Shown: positions 17,416 through 26,543 of the stretch, in pieces | Position numbering within the stretch: the first letter of the stretch is position 1 | Layout of the letters: each line of letters starts with the position of its first letter | NCBI GenBank assembly: GCA_003217735.2 | Contig: CP031585.1 | Span: 620,001 to 684,000 of the forward strand | Direction of reading: 5' to 3' | From: Marinibacterium anthonyi | GTDB lineage: Bacteria > Pseudomonadota > Alphaproteobacteria > Rhodobacterales > Rhodobacteraceae | Length of the DNA: 64,000 nucleotides | Position numbers and translations under genes: made by a program | Notes under the pieces: model-generated | Told to the model about the DNA's origin: nothing | Databases searched by the model: none | The model's input: only the letters and a program-made list of their open reading frames with translations

Positions 17416-18408
17416 ATGCCCGCAATCCCCCTCCCGTTCGTCGTCTCCGGCATACTTGTCCTCTTCGTTCTGCGCCTGATGACGCGTCGAGGACGAGATC
17501 TCTGGTTCCTGATCTTCGTTGGTGCCTGTGCCCTCCAGACGACGCTGGTTGGCATGCGCTGGAGCCTTGGCCTCGGCGAGGTTCGCTTCATTCAACCGGT
17601 GCTTGCTGCGTTTCTGCCACTGTTTGCCCTTGCGGCGTTCATGTCGCTTCGCAGTGGTGTGGTATCGCGCTGGCACCTCCTTTGGCCCGCCGCCGTGATC
17701 GTGTGCTGGTGGGCGCTGCCCGCCGCGATCGATTGGTTGCTGATCGTCGAGTTCACGGCCTACGCCATCGCGATCCTGGCGTTGCCCTTGCCTGACGAGG
17801 CCATGACGCATGTGCGGATCGGGGATGAATGGGCGGTCCCCTATGCGCGGATCGGAACCGCCGCGCTGCTGCTTCTAAGCGCGTTGTCCGACCTGATCGT
17901 GTCGGTCGCACTGGCAGATGGCGACCACGCGGCCGCGCCGCCCGTCATTGCAGCCATTCTGAGTGTCATCCTGGTGGGACTGGCCGGCGGTCTGCTGGGA
18001 TGGGCGGTGGGCGTCACGCCCGAGGAGACCGATGCGCCCTTGCCAGGTGTCCCGGAAGAGGCCCCGCCGGCGACGGAGGAAGAGCAGGCCATTCTTGTGG
18101 CCGTGGAAGCGGCCTTGGCACAGGGGCTTTACCGCGACCACGATCTGACGCTGGAGCGGCTCGCGCGACGCACGGCGATCCCGGCGCGAAAGATCTCCCG
18201 CGCCGTGAACCGCCTTAGGGAGGGCAGCGTGACCGATATGGTCAACGGGTACCGCGCGCGCGAGGCGATGCGCCTCTTGCGCGAAAGCGATCTGCCCATA
18301 ACCCAGATCATGCTCGACTGTGGATTTCAAACCAAGTCCAACTTCAATCGCGCGTTCAAGGCTATTGCAGGGCAAACGCCAAGTGCTTACCGGCTGTCAG
18401 GAAATTGA
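17416..18408 (+). CDS. AraC-family regulator with a membrane-embedded N-terminus
   Basis: 330 residues. The first about 210 residues hold seven or so hydrophobic segments, and the last about 100 are an AraC HTH domain (LTLERLARRTAIPARKISRAVN; ITQIMLDCGFQTKSNFNRAFKAIAG in outline). Membrane-tethered AraC proteins of this build sense external signals directly. The last 47 bp overlap the 3' end of the convergent hydrolase gene. Codon choice is less GC-biased than that of its neighbours, in keeping with transfer. Confidence 0.85.
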   Translation: MPAIPLPFVVSGILVLFVLRLMTRRGRDLWFLIFVGACALQTTLVGMRWSLGLGEVRFIQPVLAAFLPLFALAAFMSLRSGVVSRWHLLWPAAVIVCWWALPAAIDWLLIVEFTAYAIAILALPLPDEAMTHVRIGDEWAVPYARIGTAALLLLSALSDLIVSVALADGDHAAAPPVIAAILSVILVGLAGGLLGWAVGVTPEETDAPLPGVPEEAPPATEEEQAILVAVEAALAQGLYRDHDLTLERLARRTAIPARKISRAVNRLREGSVTDMVNGYRAREAMRLLRESDLPITQIMLDCGFQTKSNFNRAFKAIAGQTPSAYRLSGN

Positions 18409-19366
18409 TGACTGTCCGGGCTATTTCGGCGTGCAGATCCGTCCGTGGTACGGTTTCCCCGTCGCAGACAAAGGCATCTTCGCCAAGCATCGCCGAAGCT
18501 CCTGGCTTGCAGGTGCTCATGAAGGAGAAATGCGTCGCGCCGACAATCTCTGCATACCGGCTTGTCGCGGGTGGCAGTCGGTTGGCCTGCGTCCGTCCTT
18601 CCCACGCCAGCGGAAGGGCGGGGTCTTCGACCCCTGAGACCAGCGCCAGAACCGGAACCTGAAGCTGGACGAGGCTGTCCGGCGTGAAGGCGCGGATGCC
18701 TTCCATGTCAAGCAGAACCACCGCTGAAACCCGTGGATCGCGGGCAGAGACCGGGGCCGATGTCGCGGTAAGACCGCCCTTGCGATAGAGATTGCAGACG
18801 ATCTTGGCCGTGTCGTTGCCGCAAGCCTTGTCCAACCGGGCCGGGTCGAACACGCCGCCCGCCAGAAACAGCGCCGTCGAGCCGCCAAGCGAGTGGCCGA
18901 TGACCGATATGCGATCGGGGTCGATGTCCGGGCCCAGTTGCGGGTCCGCCAGCACCGCGTCAAGCACGCGCGACACCTGGTACGGGCGTTCGGCAAGATG
19001 CGTGGCCCAGGCCGGATCCATGTCGCCGAAGGTCGTTCCGGGATGGTCCAGCGCGACTGCTATGAACCCGGCCCGGGCCAGCCGCTCGGCCAGCCAGGCC
19101 TGATTGCGCCAAAGCCCGCTGTACCCGTGCGAAAGCAGCGCGACCGGATGCGCGGTTCCCGATATCGGGGCGTCCCTGACCACGGGCACGCCAAAGAACA
19201 CCTTGTTGTCCGCCACCATCGTCACCGGCGCGGATTGATCGGTCGGATACCAGGCGACGGCCTGAATGCCGGGAACGTCGAGCGTGCGGAACCCGACAGG
19301 AACGGGGTCGGCCGCAGCCGCCGCGCCACCCGCCAGGGCAAGAATGAGAAGAACGAAAAAGCGCAT
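18362..19366 (-). CDS. Secreted alpha/beta-hydrolase, dienelactone hydrolase/PAF-acetylhydrolase-like
   Basis: 334 residues with a signal peptide (FFVLLILALAGGAAAAADP). The nucleophile elbow is VIGHSLGGS, with a likely acid in SGVEDPALP and the catalytic His in GATHFSFM. It is an esterase or lipase-like enzyme acting outside the cytoplasm; the substrate is not evident. The start at 19364-19366 has CGGAGGT. It converges on the AraC-type gene with a 47-bp overlap. The roughly 250 bp upstream towards dnaX is featureless. Confidence 0.82.
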   Translation of the reverse strand: MRFFVLLILALAGGAAAAADPVPVGFRTLDVPGIQAVAWYPTDQSAPVTMVADNKVFFGVPVVRDAPISGTAHPVALLSHGYSGLWRNQAWLAERLARAGFIAVALDHPGTTFGDMDPAWATHLAERPYQVSRVLDAVLADPQLGPDIDPDRISVIGHSLGGSTALFLAGGVFDPARLDKACGNDTAKIVCNLYRKGGLTATSAPVSARDPRVSAVVLLDMEGIRAFTPDSLVQLQVPVLALVSGVEDPALPLAWEGRTQANRLPPATSRYAEIVGATHFSFMSTCKPGASAMLGEDAFVCDGETVPRTDLHAEIARTVINFLTAGKHLAFALQ

Positions 19367-19616
19367 GATACCTCCGATGCGATCTGATGCCGCCTGATGG
19401 CACCGGGATTCATCGTGCGAGACCTCGAACGCGATAAAGGACCTGAAAAATACCGAGTGGCTGCGCAAGCCGCCGTTCCCGCCGCGCGCGGCAGCTTCCG
19501 GGCGGCAAGGGACCCCGGAACCCGCCGCCGAAAGACGCGGACCGGCGCAGGGGTCGCCTGTCTTGCTGTCTGGGACCCCGCTGTCGCCCGCTGTCAGCGC
19601 GCCCCGGGCCGCCCGC

Positions 19617-21389
19617 TCACTCGTCCTCGAACGGATCCCATTCTTCGCTCACCTCGGGCAGCGCCTCGGTCTCGACCTGCGCGCTGATCTGCGCCCGGGT
19701 GCGGATCTCCAGGATCCTGGCCTTGGGGAAATGCGCCCTGACCGCCTGCAGCAGCTCGGTCTCCTCGGCCTCGGCCTGCATCGCCAGCTTCTCGGCGTCG
19801 CGCACCTCGGCAAGGGTCGGCGCGCCGCCCTCGTTCGTCACGATCACCGCCCAGCGATTGCCGGTCCAGGTCTGCAGCTTGGCCCCCAGCCGTTGCGCCA
19901 GGTCGGCGGGCGCGGCGGGCGTGGGGCAGAATTCGATCCGCCCCGGCGCATAGGACACCAGCCGCACGCCGGTCTCGACCTCCACCAGCAGCTTCACGTC
20001 GCGGTTCGACCGGATCAGCTCCACCACCCGCTCGAAGCTGGTGTAATGCGCCAGCGCCGCCTCGGCCTTCACGGCCCGTGCGGTCGCCGGGCCGGCCCCG
20101 TAGCCGCCGCCGGCCGACCCCGTGGCCGATCCCGAGGGCACGGCGGGCGGGCGCATCTCGGCCCGGCTTGCCGGGCCGGATGGGGCCACCCCGCCCCCCC
20201 CGGTATTCGGACCGCCCGTCGGCGCCGGCGGCGCATCCTGGATCCGCCGGATCAGCTCCTCGGGCGATGGCAGGTCGGCCACATGCGTCAGCCGGATCAC
20301 CGCCATCTCGGCCGCCATCATCGCATTCGGCGCCGCGGCCACCTCCTCCAGCGCCTTCAGCAGCATCTGCCACATCCGCGTCAGCACCCGCATCGGCAGC
20401 GCCCCGGCCATCGCCTGGCCCCGCGCCCGTTCATCCGGGCCCACCGTCGGATCCTCCGCCGCATCCGGCGTGATCTTCACCACCGACACCCAATGGGTGA
20501 TCTCGGCCAGGTCCCTGAGCACGGCCAGCGGGTCCGCCCCGTCGGCATATTGCTCGCCCAGCTCGGTCAGCGCCCCGGCCGCGTCGCCGCGCAGGATCAT
20601 GTCCATCAGGTCCAGAACCCGCCCCCGGTCGGCCAGCCCCAGCATCGCGCGCACCTGCTCGGCCGTCGTCTCTCCGGCCCCGTGCGAAATCGCCTGGTCC
20701 AGCAGCGACGTCGCATCCCGTGCCGACCCTTCGGCGGCCCGGATGATCAGCCCCAGCGCATCGTCCGCAATCTCCGCCCCCTCGGCCCTGGCGATCTTGC
20801 GCAGCAACCCGCCCATGTCCTCCGGTTCGATCCGGCGCAGGTCGAACCGCTGGCACCGCGACAGCACCGTCACCGGCACCTTGCGGATCTCGGTCGTGGC
20901 AAAGATGAACTTCACATGCGCGGGGGGCTCCTCCAGCGTCTTCAGCAGCGCGTTGAACGCGCTGGTCGACAGCATGTGCACCTCGTCGATGATGTAGATC
21001 TTGTAGCGCGCCGACGCCGCCCGATACCGCACCGAATCGATGATCTCGCGGATGTCGCCCACCCCGGTGCGCGACGCCGCGTCCATCTCCAGCACGTCCA
21101 CGTGACGCCCTTCCATGATCGCCCGGCAATGTTCGCACTGGCCACAGGGCTCCGTCGTCGGCCCCCCGGTCCCGTCCGGCCCGATACAGTTCATCCCCTT
21201 GGCGATGATCCGCGCCGTCGTCGTCTTACCGGTGCCACGAATCCCTGTCATGATGAAGGCCTGGGCGATCCGGTCCGCCTCGAAGGCGTTCTTCAGGGTC
21301 CGCACCATGGCGTCCTGCCCGATCAGATCGGCAAATGTCTCGGGGCGGTACTTCCGGGCAAGCACCTGGTAGACGGGCTGGTCGGTCAT
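19617..21389 (-). CDS. dnaX: DNA polymerase III subunit gamma/tau
   Basis: 590 residues. It has Walker A TGIRGTGKTTTARIIAK, a zinc module (CGQCEHC), DEVHMLS (Walker B) and SRCQRFDLRR (sensor/SRC motif) of the clamp-loader ATPase, then a proline/glycine-rich linker (about 395-445) and a C-terminal tau-like domain ending in acidic residues. It loads the sliding clamp. I see no A-rich slippery site that would make a separate gamma form. The start at 21387-21389 follows GAAGGAAG. Confidence 0.96.
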   Translation of the reverse strand: MTDQPVYQVLARKYRPETFADLIGQDAMVRTLKNAFEADRIAQAFIMTGIRGTGKTTTARIIAKGMNCIGPDGTGGPTTEPCGQCEHCRAIMEGRHVDVLEMDAASRTGVGDIREIIDSVRYRAASARYKIYIIDEVHMLSTSAFNALLKTLEEPPAHVKFIFATTEIRKVPVTVLSRCQRFDLRRIEPEDMGGLLRKIARAEGAEIADDALGLIIRAAEGSARDATSLLDQAISHGAGETTAEQVRAMLGLADRGRVLDLMDMILRGDAAGALTELGEQYADGADPLAVLRDLAEITHWVSVVKITPDAAEDPTVGPDERARGQAMAGALPMRVLTRMWQMLLKALEEVAAAPNAMMAAEMAVIRLTHVADLPSPEELIRRIQDAPPAPTGGPNTGGGGVAPSGPASRAEMRPPAVPSGSATGSAGGGYGAGPATARAVKAEAALAHYTSFERVVELIRSNRDVKLLVEVETGVRLVSYAPGRIEFCPTPAAPADLAQRLGAKLQTWTGNRWAVIVTNEGGAPTLAEVRDAEKLAMQAEAEETELLQAVRAHFPKARILEIRTRAQISAQVETEALPEVSEEWDPFEDE

Positions 21390-21474
21390 GGGACTTCCTT
21401 CGCAGGGACGCGCGCAGGCTACCGGGTCCGCCGGGGGAACCGCAAGGACCCGCAGGGCGTTTCCTGCCATGTTC

Positions 21475-21513
21475 CCGGTCTGGTGCCCCGGTCTGGTGCC
21501 CCGGTCCGGTGCC
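21475..21513. repeat. 13-bp tandem repeat upstream of dnaX
   Basis: Three units of CCGGTCTGGTGCC (third with one change) in the 151-bp divergent region between dnaX and the metallopeptidase gene. It could affect either promoter; no known site is recognised. Confidence 0.85.
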
Positions 21514-21540
21514 CGGGAACAATGTCTGGTGGAGAGTGAC

Positions 21541-22374
21541 ATGCGTTTGAACAGGACCCGCGGCAGCGGCAATATCGAGGACCGGCGCGGCCGCCGGTCC
21601 ATGGGCGGCATCGGGGGGCTGGGCGTCGGCGGCGTGCTGATCGTCCTGGCCATCGGCTATTTCACCGGGCTCGACGTGACGCCCCTGCTGACCGGCGGCC
21701 AGCAGACCACCCAGGACCGCCCCCTGTCCGACGCCGAACAGCAGGCCGGCGACTTCTCGGCCCGGGTGCTGGCCACCACCGAAGACGTCTGGACCGCCAT
21801 CTTCGCCCGCGACTTCAACGCCACCTACCAGCCGCCGACGCTGGTGCTGTTCTCGGGCGTCACCCAAAGCCCCTGCGGCGGGGCCTCCGGCGCCACCGGG
21901 CCGTTCTACTGCGCGCTGGACCAAAAGGCGTATCTCGACACCGAATTCTTCGCCACCCTGCGCAGCCAGCTGGGCGCTTCGGGCGATTTCGCCGCCGCCT
22001 ACGTGATCGCGCACGAGGTCGGCCACCACGTGCAGAACCAGATCGGCATCCTGTCCAAGGTCAACGACGTCCGCGAAAGCGCCAGCCAGGCCCAGGCCAA
22101 CGCCCTGACCGTGCGGCTGGAACTGCAGGCCGATTGCTTTGCCGGGGTCTGGGCCAACGGGGTCGGTGCGCTGATGGAAGACGGCGACCTGGACGAGGCG
22201 CTGAACGCCGCCCGCCAGATCGGCGACGACACGCTGCAGCGCCGGGCCGGGCAGGTGCCCCGGCCGCACACCTTCACCCATGGCACGTCGCAGCAGCGCG
22301 AACGCTGGTTCCAGGCAGGCTATACCGCCGGCGATCCGGCCGCCTGCGACACCTTCGGCAGCCAGCAGATCTAG
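21541..22374 (+). CDS. Neutral zinc metallopeptidase, YpfJ family
   Basis: 277 residues. There is one N-terminal membrane anchor (about residues 22-42) after a Gly/Arg-rich cytoplasmic start. The active-site helix is VIAHEVGHHVQNQ (HExxH) with a downstream ELQADCFAGVWA supplying the third ligand. The family is membrane-tethered with a periplasmic peptidase domain; substrates are unknown. The start at 21541 follows GGAGAG. Confidence 0.92.
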   Translation: MRLNRTRGSGNIEDRRGRRSMGGIGGLGVGGVLIVLAIGYFTGLDVTPLLTGGQQTTQDRPLSDAEQQAGDFSARVLATTEDVWTAIFARDFNATYQPPTLVLFSGVTQSPCGGASGATGPFYCALDQKAYLDTEFFATLRSQLGASGDFAAAYVIAHEVGHHVQNQIGILSKVNDVRESASQAQANALTVRLELQADCFAGVWANGVGALMEDGDLDEALNAARQIGDDTLQRRAGQVPRPHTFTHGTSQQRERWFQAGYTAGDPAACDTFGSQQI

Positions 22375-22547
22375 GCCCCGGGCTTGCCCCGCGCCCGGGA
22401 TCGGAGTATGCCTGATCGCGCCGCACGGGGGCGGCAACCGGGTCCGCGGACAGCCGTATCGGCACCTCCTGAACTGCGGAAGACACCATATCGGTTGATC
22501 TCCAGCCCGGCCGGCGGACCATCGGGCGTACCGCGAGGGATACCGAC

Positions 22548-24089
22548 ATGTCCGACCCCACAGATCCCGCAGGGGATCCCACCCGCCATTTGCGCCGCGC
22601 CGCCAAGACCCTGCGCCGCGCCTTCGCCGACGCCGACCCAGAGGCCCGGTCATTGGCCCGCGCCCGCGTCCACGCCGTCCTGCCCGACGTGCAGGACCTG
22701 CGCCACGCCGACGCCCTTCACGTCATCGCCCGCGAGACCGGTTACGACAGCTGGCCCCGGGCGAAGCACGCCGTCGAGACCGCCGCGCTCGACCGCGCCG
22801 AAAGATCGGCCCGGCTCGCCGCCGCCCTGCACCACGGCCGCGCCGGGGAGATCGACAGGCTTCTGTCCGACACCCCCGACCTTGGCCGCGACACCCTGGC
22901 GCTGGCCTGCGCCACCTTTGACGTGGCCGAAGTCCGCCGCCGCCTGTCCGCCGACCCCGCCGCCGCCACGCGGCAACAGGACAACCCCCGCCCGATCGCG
23001 GCACTGGCCTTCTCGCGCTACCACCAATGCGGCGGGGCCGAAGCCGACATGCTGGCGGTGGCCGATGCGCTGCTGGCGGCGGGCGCGGATGTGAACGACG
23101 CACTCCCCGATCCGCAGGGCCATGCGCGCCTGTCGGTGCTCTACGGCGCGATCGGGCATGGCGACAACATGGCCCTCGCCGAATGGCTGCTGGATCACGG
23201 GGCGAACCCGAACGACAACGAATCGCTCTACCACGCGACGGAACTGGGCCATCGCGGCGGCCTGCGCCTGCTGCTGGCCCATGGCGCGACGCCGGAAGGC
23301 ACCAACGCCCTGCTGCGCGCGCTCGATTTCGACGATGCCGCGGCGGTCTCCCTGCTGCTCGCCGCCAGGTCCATGCCCGACAGCGGCGAACCCCCGCTGC
23401 TGGCCTCTGCGCTGCACCACGCCGCCCGGCGCATGTGTTCGCCCGAATCCGTCCGTCTGCTGCTCGACCACGGCGCCGACCCCTCGGCGCGGGCCTTCGG
23501 CCACACCGCCTACGCGCTGGCCCGGATCCACGGCAATGGCCCCGTGGCGCGGCTGATCGCCGGGGCGGGGGGCGACACCTCCCTCACCCGGACCGAGGCG
23601 CAACTGGCCCGGGCCGCCGACGACCAGGTGGGCGCAAGGGACTGGATCGACATGGAAAAGCTGACGCCCGAAGCCCGGCGCCTGCTCTGCCGCCTGGCCA
23701 GCCGCCCGGGCACCCTGCCGCATGTCCGGCAGCTGGTCGACATGGGGTTCGACCCCAACGTGACGGACGAAGCCGGCCTGCCGCCCCTGCACCTGGCCGG
23801 ATGGGAGGGACTGGCCGACACCTTCGCCTACCTGCTGGAGCGCAGGCCGGACCTGTCCCACGTGAACGGCTTCGGCGGCACGGTGTTCGGTACCATCCTG
23901 CACGGGTCGGAAAATTGCCCCGCCCGGCCCACGCGCGACCACATCGCCTGCATGGCGCATCTGCTCCACCACGGCGCCGCCCTGCCACCCAAGGCGCTCT
24001 CGGCGGCCCATGACCCGGCGATGGCGGCCTTCCTGGCCGACTGGGCCACGCGTCACCCCGGCCAGGTCGTCGACCCGCCCCCGGCCTGA
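22548..24089 (+). CDS. Ankyrin-repeat protein
   Basis: 513 residues with no signal peptide. An N-terminal helical part (about 1-75) has RARVHAVLPDVQDLRHADALH. Degenerate ankyrin repeats follow, for example WLLDHGANPNDNESLYHATELGH, LLLDHGADPSARAFGHTAYALAR and LVDMGFDPNVTDEAGLPPLHLAG (each in outline). Such proteins mediate protein contacts. No partner is suggested by the neighbours (metallopeptidase, SRP RNA). Confidence 0.8.
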   Translation: MSDPTDPAGDPTRHLRRAAKTLRRAFADADPEARSLARARVHAVLPDVQDLRHADALHVIARETGYDSWPRAKHAVETAALDRAERSARLAAALHHGRAGEIDRLLSDTPDLGRDTLALACATFDVAEVRRRLSADPAAATRQQDNPRPIAALAFSRYHQCGGAEADMLAVADALLAAGADVNDALPDPQGHARLSVLYGAIGHGDNMALAEWLLDHGANPNDNESLYHATELGHRGGLRLLLAHGATPEGTNALLRALDFDDAAAVSLLLAARSMPDSGEPPLLASALHHAARRMCSPESVRLLLDHGADPSARAFGHTAYALARIHGNGPVARLIAGAGGDTSLTRTEAQLARAADDQVGARDWIDMEKLTPEARRLLCRLASRPGTLPHVRQLVDMGFDPNVTDEAGLPPLHLAGWEGLADTFAYLLERRPDLSHVNGFGGTVFGTILHGSENCPARPTRDHIACMAHLLHHGAALPPKALSAAHDPAMAAFLADWATRHPGQVVDPPPA

Positions 24090-24175
24090 TCCGGCGCAGG
24101 CGCGGCCAGCGGGCGCCCCGCTGGCCGCGAAACAGACCCCGGACCACCCGCCCGGCGTCACGGTCCCGCACCGCT

Positions 24176-24292
24176 CAAAGGTTAAGGTCCGGTAAATCCG
24201 CCTCTGTAAGCCCTTGAAATCCCACACCACACCACATGTCCCACGCGTGGGACAGGGCGCACCTGCTGCTTCTTTCTCTTGAAAAATACCCC
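24176..24292 (-). repeat. 117-bp interspersed element, copy 1
   Basis: This stretch aligns over its full 117 bp, in opposite orientation, with 36339-36455. Shared blocks are GGTAAATCCGCCTCTGTAA, CCCTTGA, the perfect palindrome TGTCCCACGCGTGGGACA (24237-24254) and a GTATTTT...AAGA.GAAG box at 24264-24292. Read on the minus strand it lies directly 3' of the SRP RNA. Confidence 0.85.
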
Positions 24293-24356
24293 AGCCCCCG
24301 GCCGCCGCTCTCGCGCGGCCCGAAACCTGGAAAACCAAGGGGAAGGGGGGGGAGGT

Positions 24357-24451
24357 GAGAGGCTGGACAACGACCCAAGCGGGGCTCGTTACGGCTGCTT
24401 CCTTCCGGACCTGACCGGGTTGGCGAGGTGCTCGCCCGCGCCAACCTCTCG
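24357..24451 (-). ncRNA. ffs: Small signal recognition particle RNA (4.5S)
   Basis: On the minus strand the universally conserved GGTCAGGTCCGGAAGGAAGC core (domain IV apical and internal loops) is present near 24390-24420. The ends pair: GAGAGGTTGG at the 5' end with CCAGCCTCTC at the 3' end (24357-24366). Length is about 95 nt, as for the small bacterial form. It binds Ffh to target membrane proteins. The ends are estimated from pairing and from the promoter position. Confidence 0.93.
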
Positions 24452-24457
24452 ACGCTC

Positions 24458-24486
24458 TAGATAGGCGGACCCGACAGGGAATGCAA
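24458..24486 (-). promoter_or_regulatory. ffs promoter
   Basis: Minus strand TTGCAT (24486-24481), 17 bp, TATCTA (24463-24458). The expected transcription start, about 7 nt on, coincides with the paired 5' end of the SRP RNA. Confidence 0.75.
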
Positions 24487-24504
24487 CCACCCGGCTTGCA
24501 GATC

Positions 24505-26370
24505 CTAAAGATGCAGCTCCAGGTGCCGGAACCCGTCCGCCCCGATCCCCAGGTCCTCTGGCGCCAGCTCCGCAACCTCGTCCAGCAACGCCCCCGCCGC
24601 CGGCCCGGTCCGCACACGGATGCTGGTGCCCGGCAACGGCTGCAGCCGCCAGGGCGGCGCATATCCCGGCCCGGTGGCGCCGGCCCGGAAATACGCGGCG
24701 ATCGCCTCGCGCAGCTCGACCGGAGAAACAGGAACCATCGCCGCCTCGCTCAGCGCGGCAAAGTTGCCGCCCCCCCCGGCCCGATAGCTGTTGGCCACCG
24801 CCAGCAGCTCCCGCTCCGGGTCCAGCGGCACGCCGTCCAGCCGCAGGTCGACCACCCGCCGCGCGTCAGGGTCCAGGCACCGACCGCGCGCGTCGTAGCG
24901 GGCGGGCTGCGACGGATCGATCCGATAGCTCACCCCGTGCAAAACGTCGAAATTGTAGGCCGCGACCTCGTCGGGGAATAGCGCGTGACCGCGGCTGCCC
25001 CGGGGCACGTGGTTCAAAAGCGACGCCGACATCTCGAGCCAGTCCATCACCTGCGCCCCGGTCAGGCGGATCACCCGCAATTCGTTGCGGTAGACGTGCA
25101 GGTCGGCCACGTGGCGCAGGGTGACGGGCCCGGCGGGCACGTCGGTAAAGGATCGGGGTCCCGCGCGGGACCCGAACTTGCTGGGCGCCACGGCCGAGAC
25201 CAGCGGCAGATGGCTGAGCCCCGCTGCCCGGATCGCCGGTCGCACGGCGGCGGACTGGGCATCGGCGATGACGGCCAGCCCGTGATCGGGCCCGAAAAGC
25301 GTGAAATAGCTGTGCAGCCGCCGGCGGGACCGCCCCACCGGCCGGTTCAGCGCGGCGCGGGTGGCGGCATGCGGCGCCTCCAGGACGCGGGTCAGATCCG
25401 GGTCGGGGGACACCTCGGCGATGGTCCGCAGCTGCACGTGGCTGGCCCCCACCGTCCAGCGTCCGTCCCCGCTGTGGGGATCGCGGCTCAGGTCCAGGTC
25501 GATCACCCCCAGGTGCGACCCGGCCGATCCCGCCATCACCGTCGGCGTGCCATGCACCCGTCCGCCGCAGGGATCGACCCCGCTCAGACCCGCATGGGCC
25601 GGGCCGGGCAGGTGCAGGTGGGTATGGCCCGCGATCACCGCGTCGATCGTGTCGAGCGCGGCGATATGGCCGGCGGCGTTTTCCGCCAGGGGTCCGCCGT
25701 TGCCGTCGCTCAGCCCGGTATGGGCCAGGGCGACCACCAGGTCGCAGCCTTCGGCTTTCAGCCGGGCCGATACCTGGTGCGCGGCCTCGACCATGTCGTT
25801 GATGCGGATGCGGCCGGCCAGGTGATGGGCGTTCCACAGGGCGGTCTGGGGTGGCAGAACGCTGAGCACGCCGACGGTCACGCAGCCGTCGGGGGTGGGA
25901 AACCGCAGCAGGGCCGACCCGTCGATGAAGCACACGCCTTCCAGGTTCGAGCTGATGACCGGAAAGGGCACGTCGCCGACGATTTGTTTCAGCAGGTCGA
26001 TCCCGAAGTCGAAATCGTGGTTGCCCAGCCCCACCGCGTCATAGCCGAGGTGTTCGAAGGCCAGCATCATCGGGTGCGGCCGGATCTGGTCGCTGATGGA
26101 AATGTCGCCCACCGGCGTGCCCTGCAGGAAGTCGCCGTTGTCGACCAGCATCACGGCCCGGCCGGCGGCTTCGGCTTCGGCCCGGGCGGCGCGGATCAGG
26201 GTGGCGGTGCAGACAAGCCCCGATCCCGGATCGGGCGTGTCGTTGTAATAATTGTGGTCCAGCAAATGCATGTGCAGATCGGTCGTCGCCAGAATCCGCA
26301 GCCCGAATGTTGGGATCTTGCGGACCAGTGTGCGAGCCTCAGCGTCTTCGGGCCGGACCATTTGCGGCAT
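24505..26370 (-). CDS. 2',3'-cyclic-nucleotide 2'-phosphodiesterase/3'-nucleotidase-like (CpdB family)
   Basis: About 621 residues. The metallophosphoesterase half has TTDLHMHL, DNGDFLQGTP, GLGNHDFDFG, LAHTG and GHTHLHLPG, the five metal-binding blocks. The C-terminal 5'-nucleotidase domain has a Gly-rich YRAGGGGNFAAL substrate loop. CpdB is normally periplasmic, but I see no signal peptide here: the residues before TTDLHMHL are charged. A start at 26370 (after AAGAGG) is chosen; 26361 is also possible. It is divergent from nudC. Confidence 0.85.
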   Translation of the reverse strand: MPQMVRPEDAEARTLVRKIPTFGLRILATTDLHMHLLDHNYYNDTPDPGSGLVCTATLIRAARAEAEAAGRAVMLVDNGDFLQGTPVGDISISDQIRPHPMMLAFEHLGYDAVGLGNHDFDFGIDLLKQIVGDVPFPVISSNLEGVCFIDGSALLRFPTPDGCVTVGVLSVLPPQTALWNAHHLAGRIRINDMVEAAHQVSARLKAEGCDLVVALAHTGLSDGNGGPLAENAAGHIAALDTIDAVIAGHTHLHLPGPAHAGLSGVDPCGGRVHGTPTVMAGSAGSHLGVIDLDLSRDPHSGDGRWTVGASHVQLRTIAEVSPDPDLTRVLEAPHAATRAALNRPVGRSRRRLHSYFTLFGPDHGLAVIADAQSAAVRPAIRAAGLSHLPLVSAVAPSKFGSRAGPRSFTDVPAGPVTLRHVADLHVYRNELRVIRLTGAQVMDWLEMSASLLNHVPRGSRGHALFPDEVAAYNFDVLHGVSYRIDPSQPARYDARGRCLDPDARRVVDLRLDGVPLDPERELLAVANSYRAGGGGNFAALSEAAMVPVSPVELREAIAAYFRAGATGPGYAPPWRLQPLPGTSIRVRTGPAAGALLDEVAELAPEDLGIGADGFRHLELHL

Positions 26371-26543
26371 TGCCTCTTGGGGAACCGTTGGTCCGCAAAC
26401 GGTACGGACCCTCCGGAATACATCCACTTGCCCCACCTGTGTCAAGCAAGCCCGCGTCGGGACCCCTGTCTTGGGGGGCGATTGAATTGCCGCCCGAGAA
26501 GTGCCATCGACCGGGGGCGAGCAGGCAGCAGGCGAGGCGGATG

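Noticed and set aside
19617-21389. Programmed frameshift producing a gamma subunit from dnaX
   Set aside because: No A-rich slippery sequence followed by a clear stem-loop is visible in the relevant region.
19563-21539. A 658-codon open frame on the plus strand
   Set aside because: It is antisense to dnaX; composition is Arg/His/Gln/Pro-rich with no domain, as expected for a shadow frame in GC-rich DNA.
22650-24662. A 670-codon open frame on the minus strand
   Set aside because: It runs antisense through the ankyrin gene and the SRP RNA; no ribosome site or recognisable motif.
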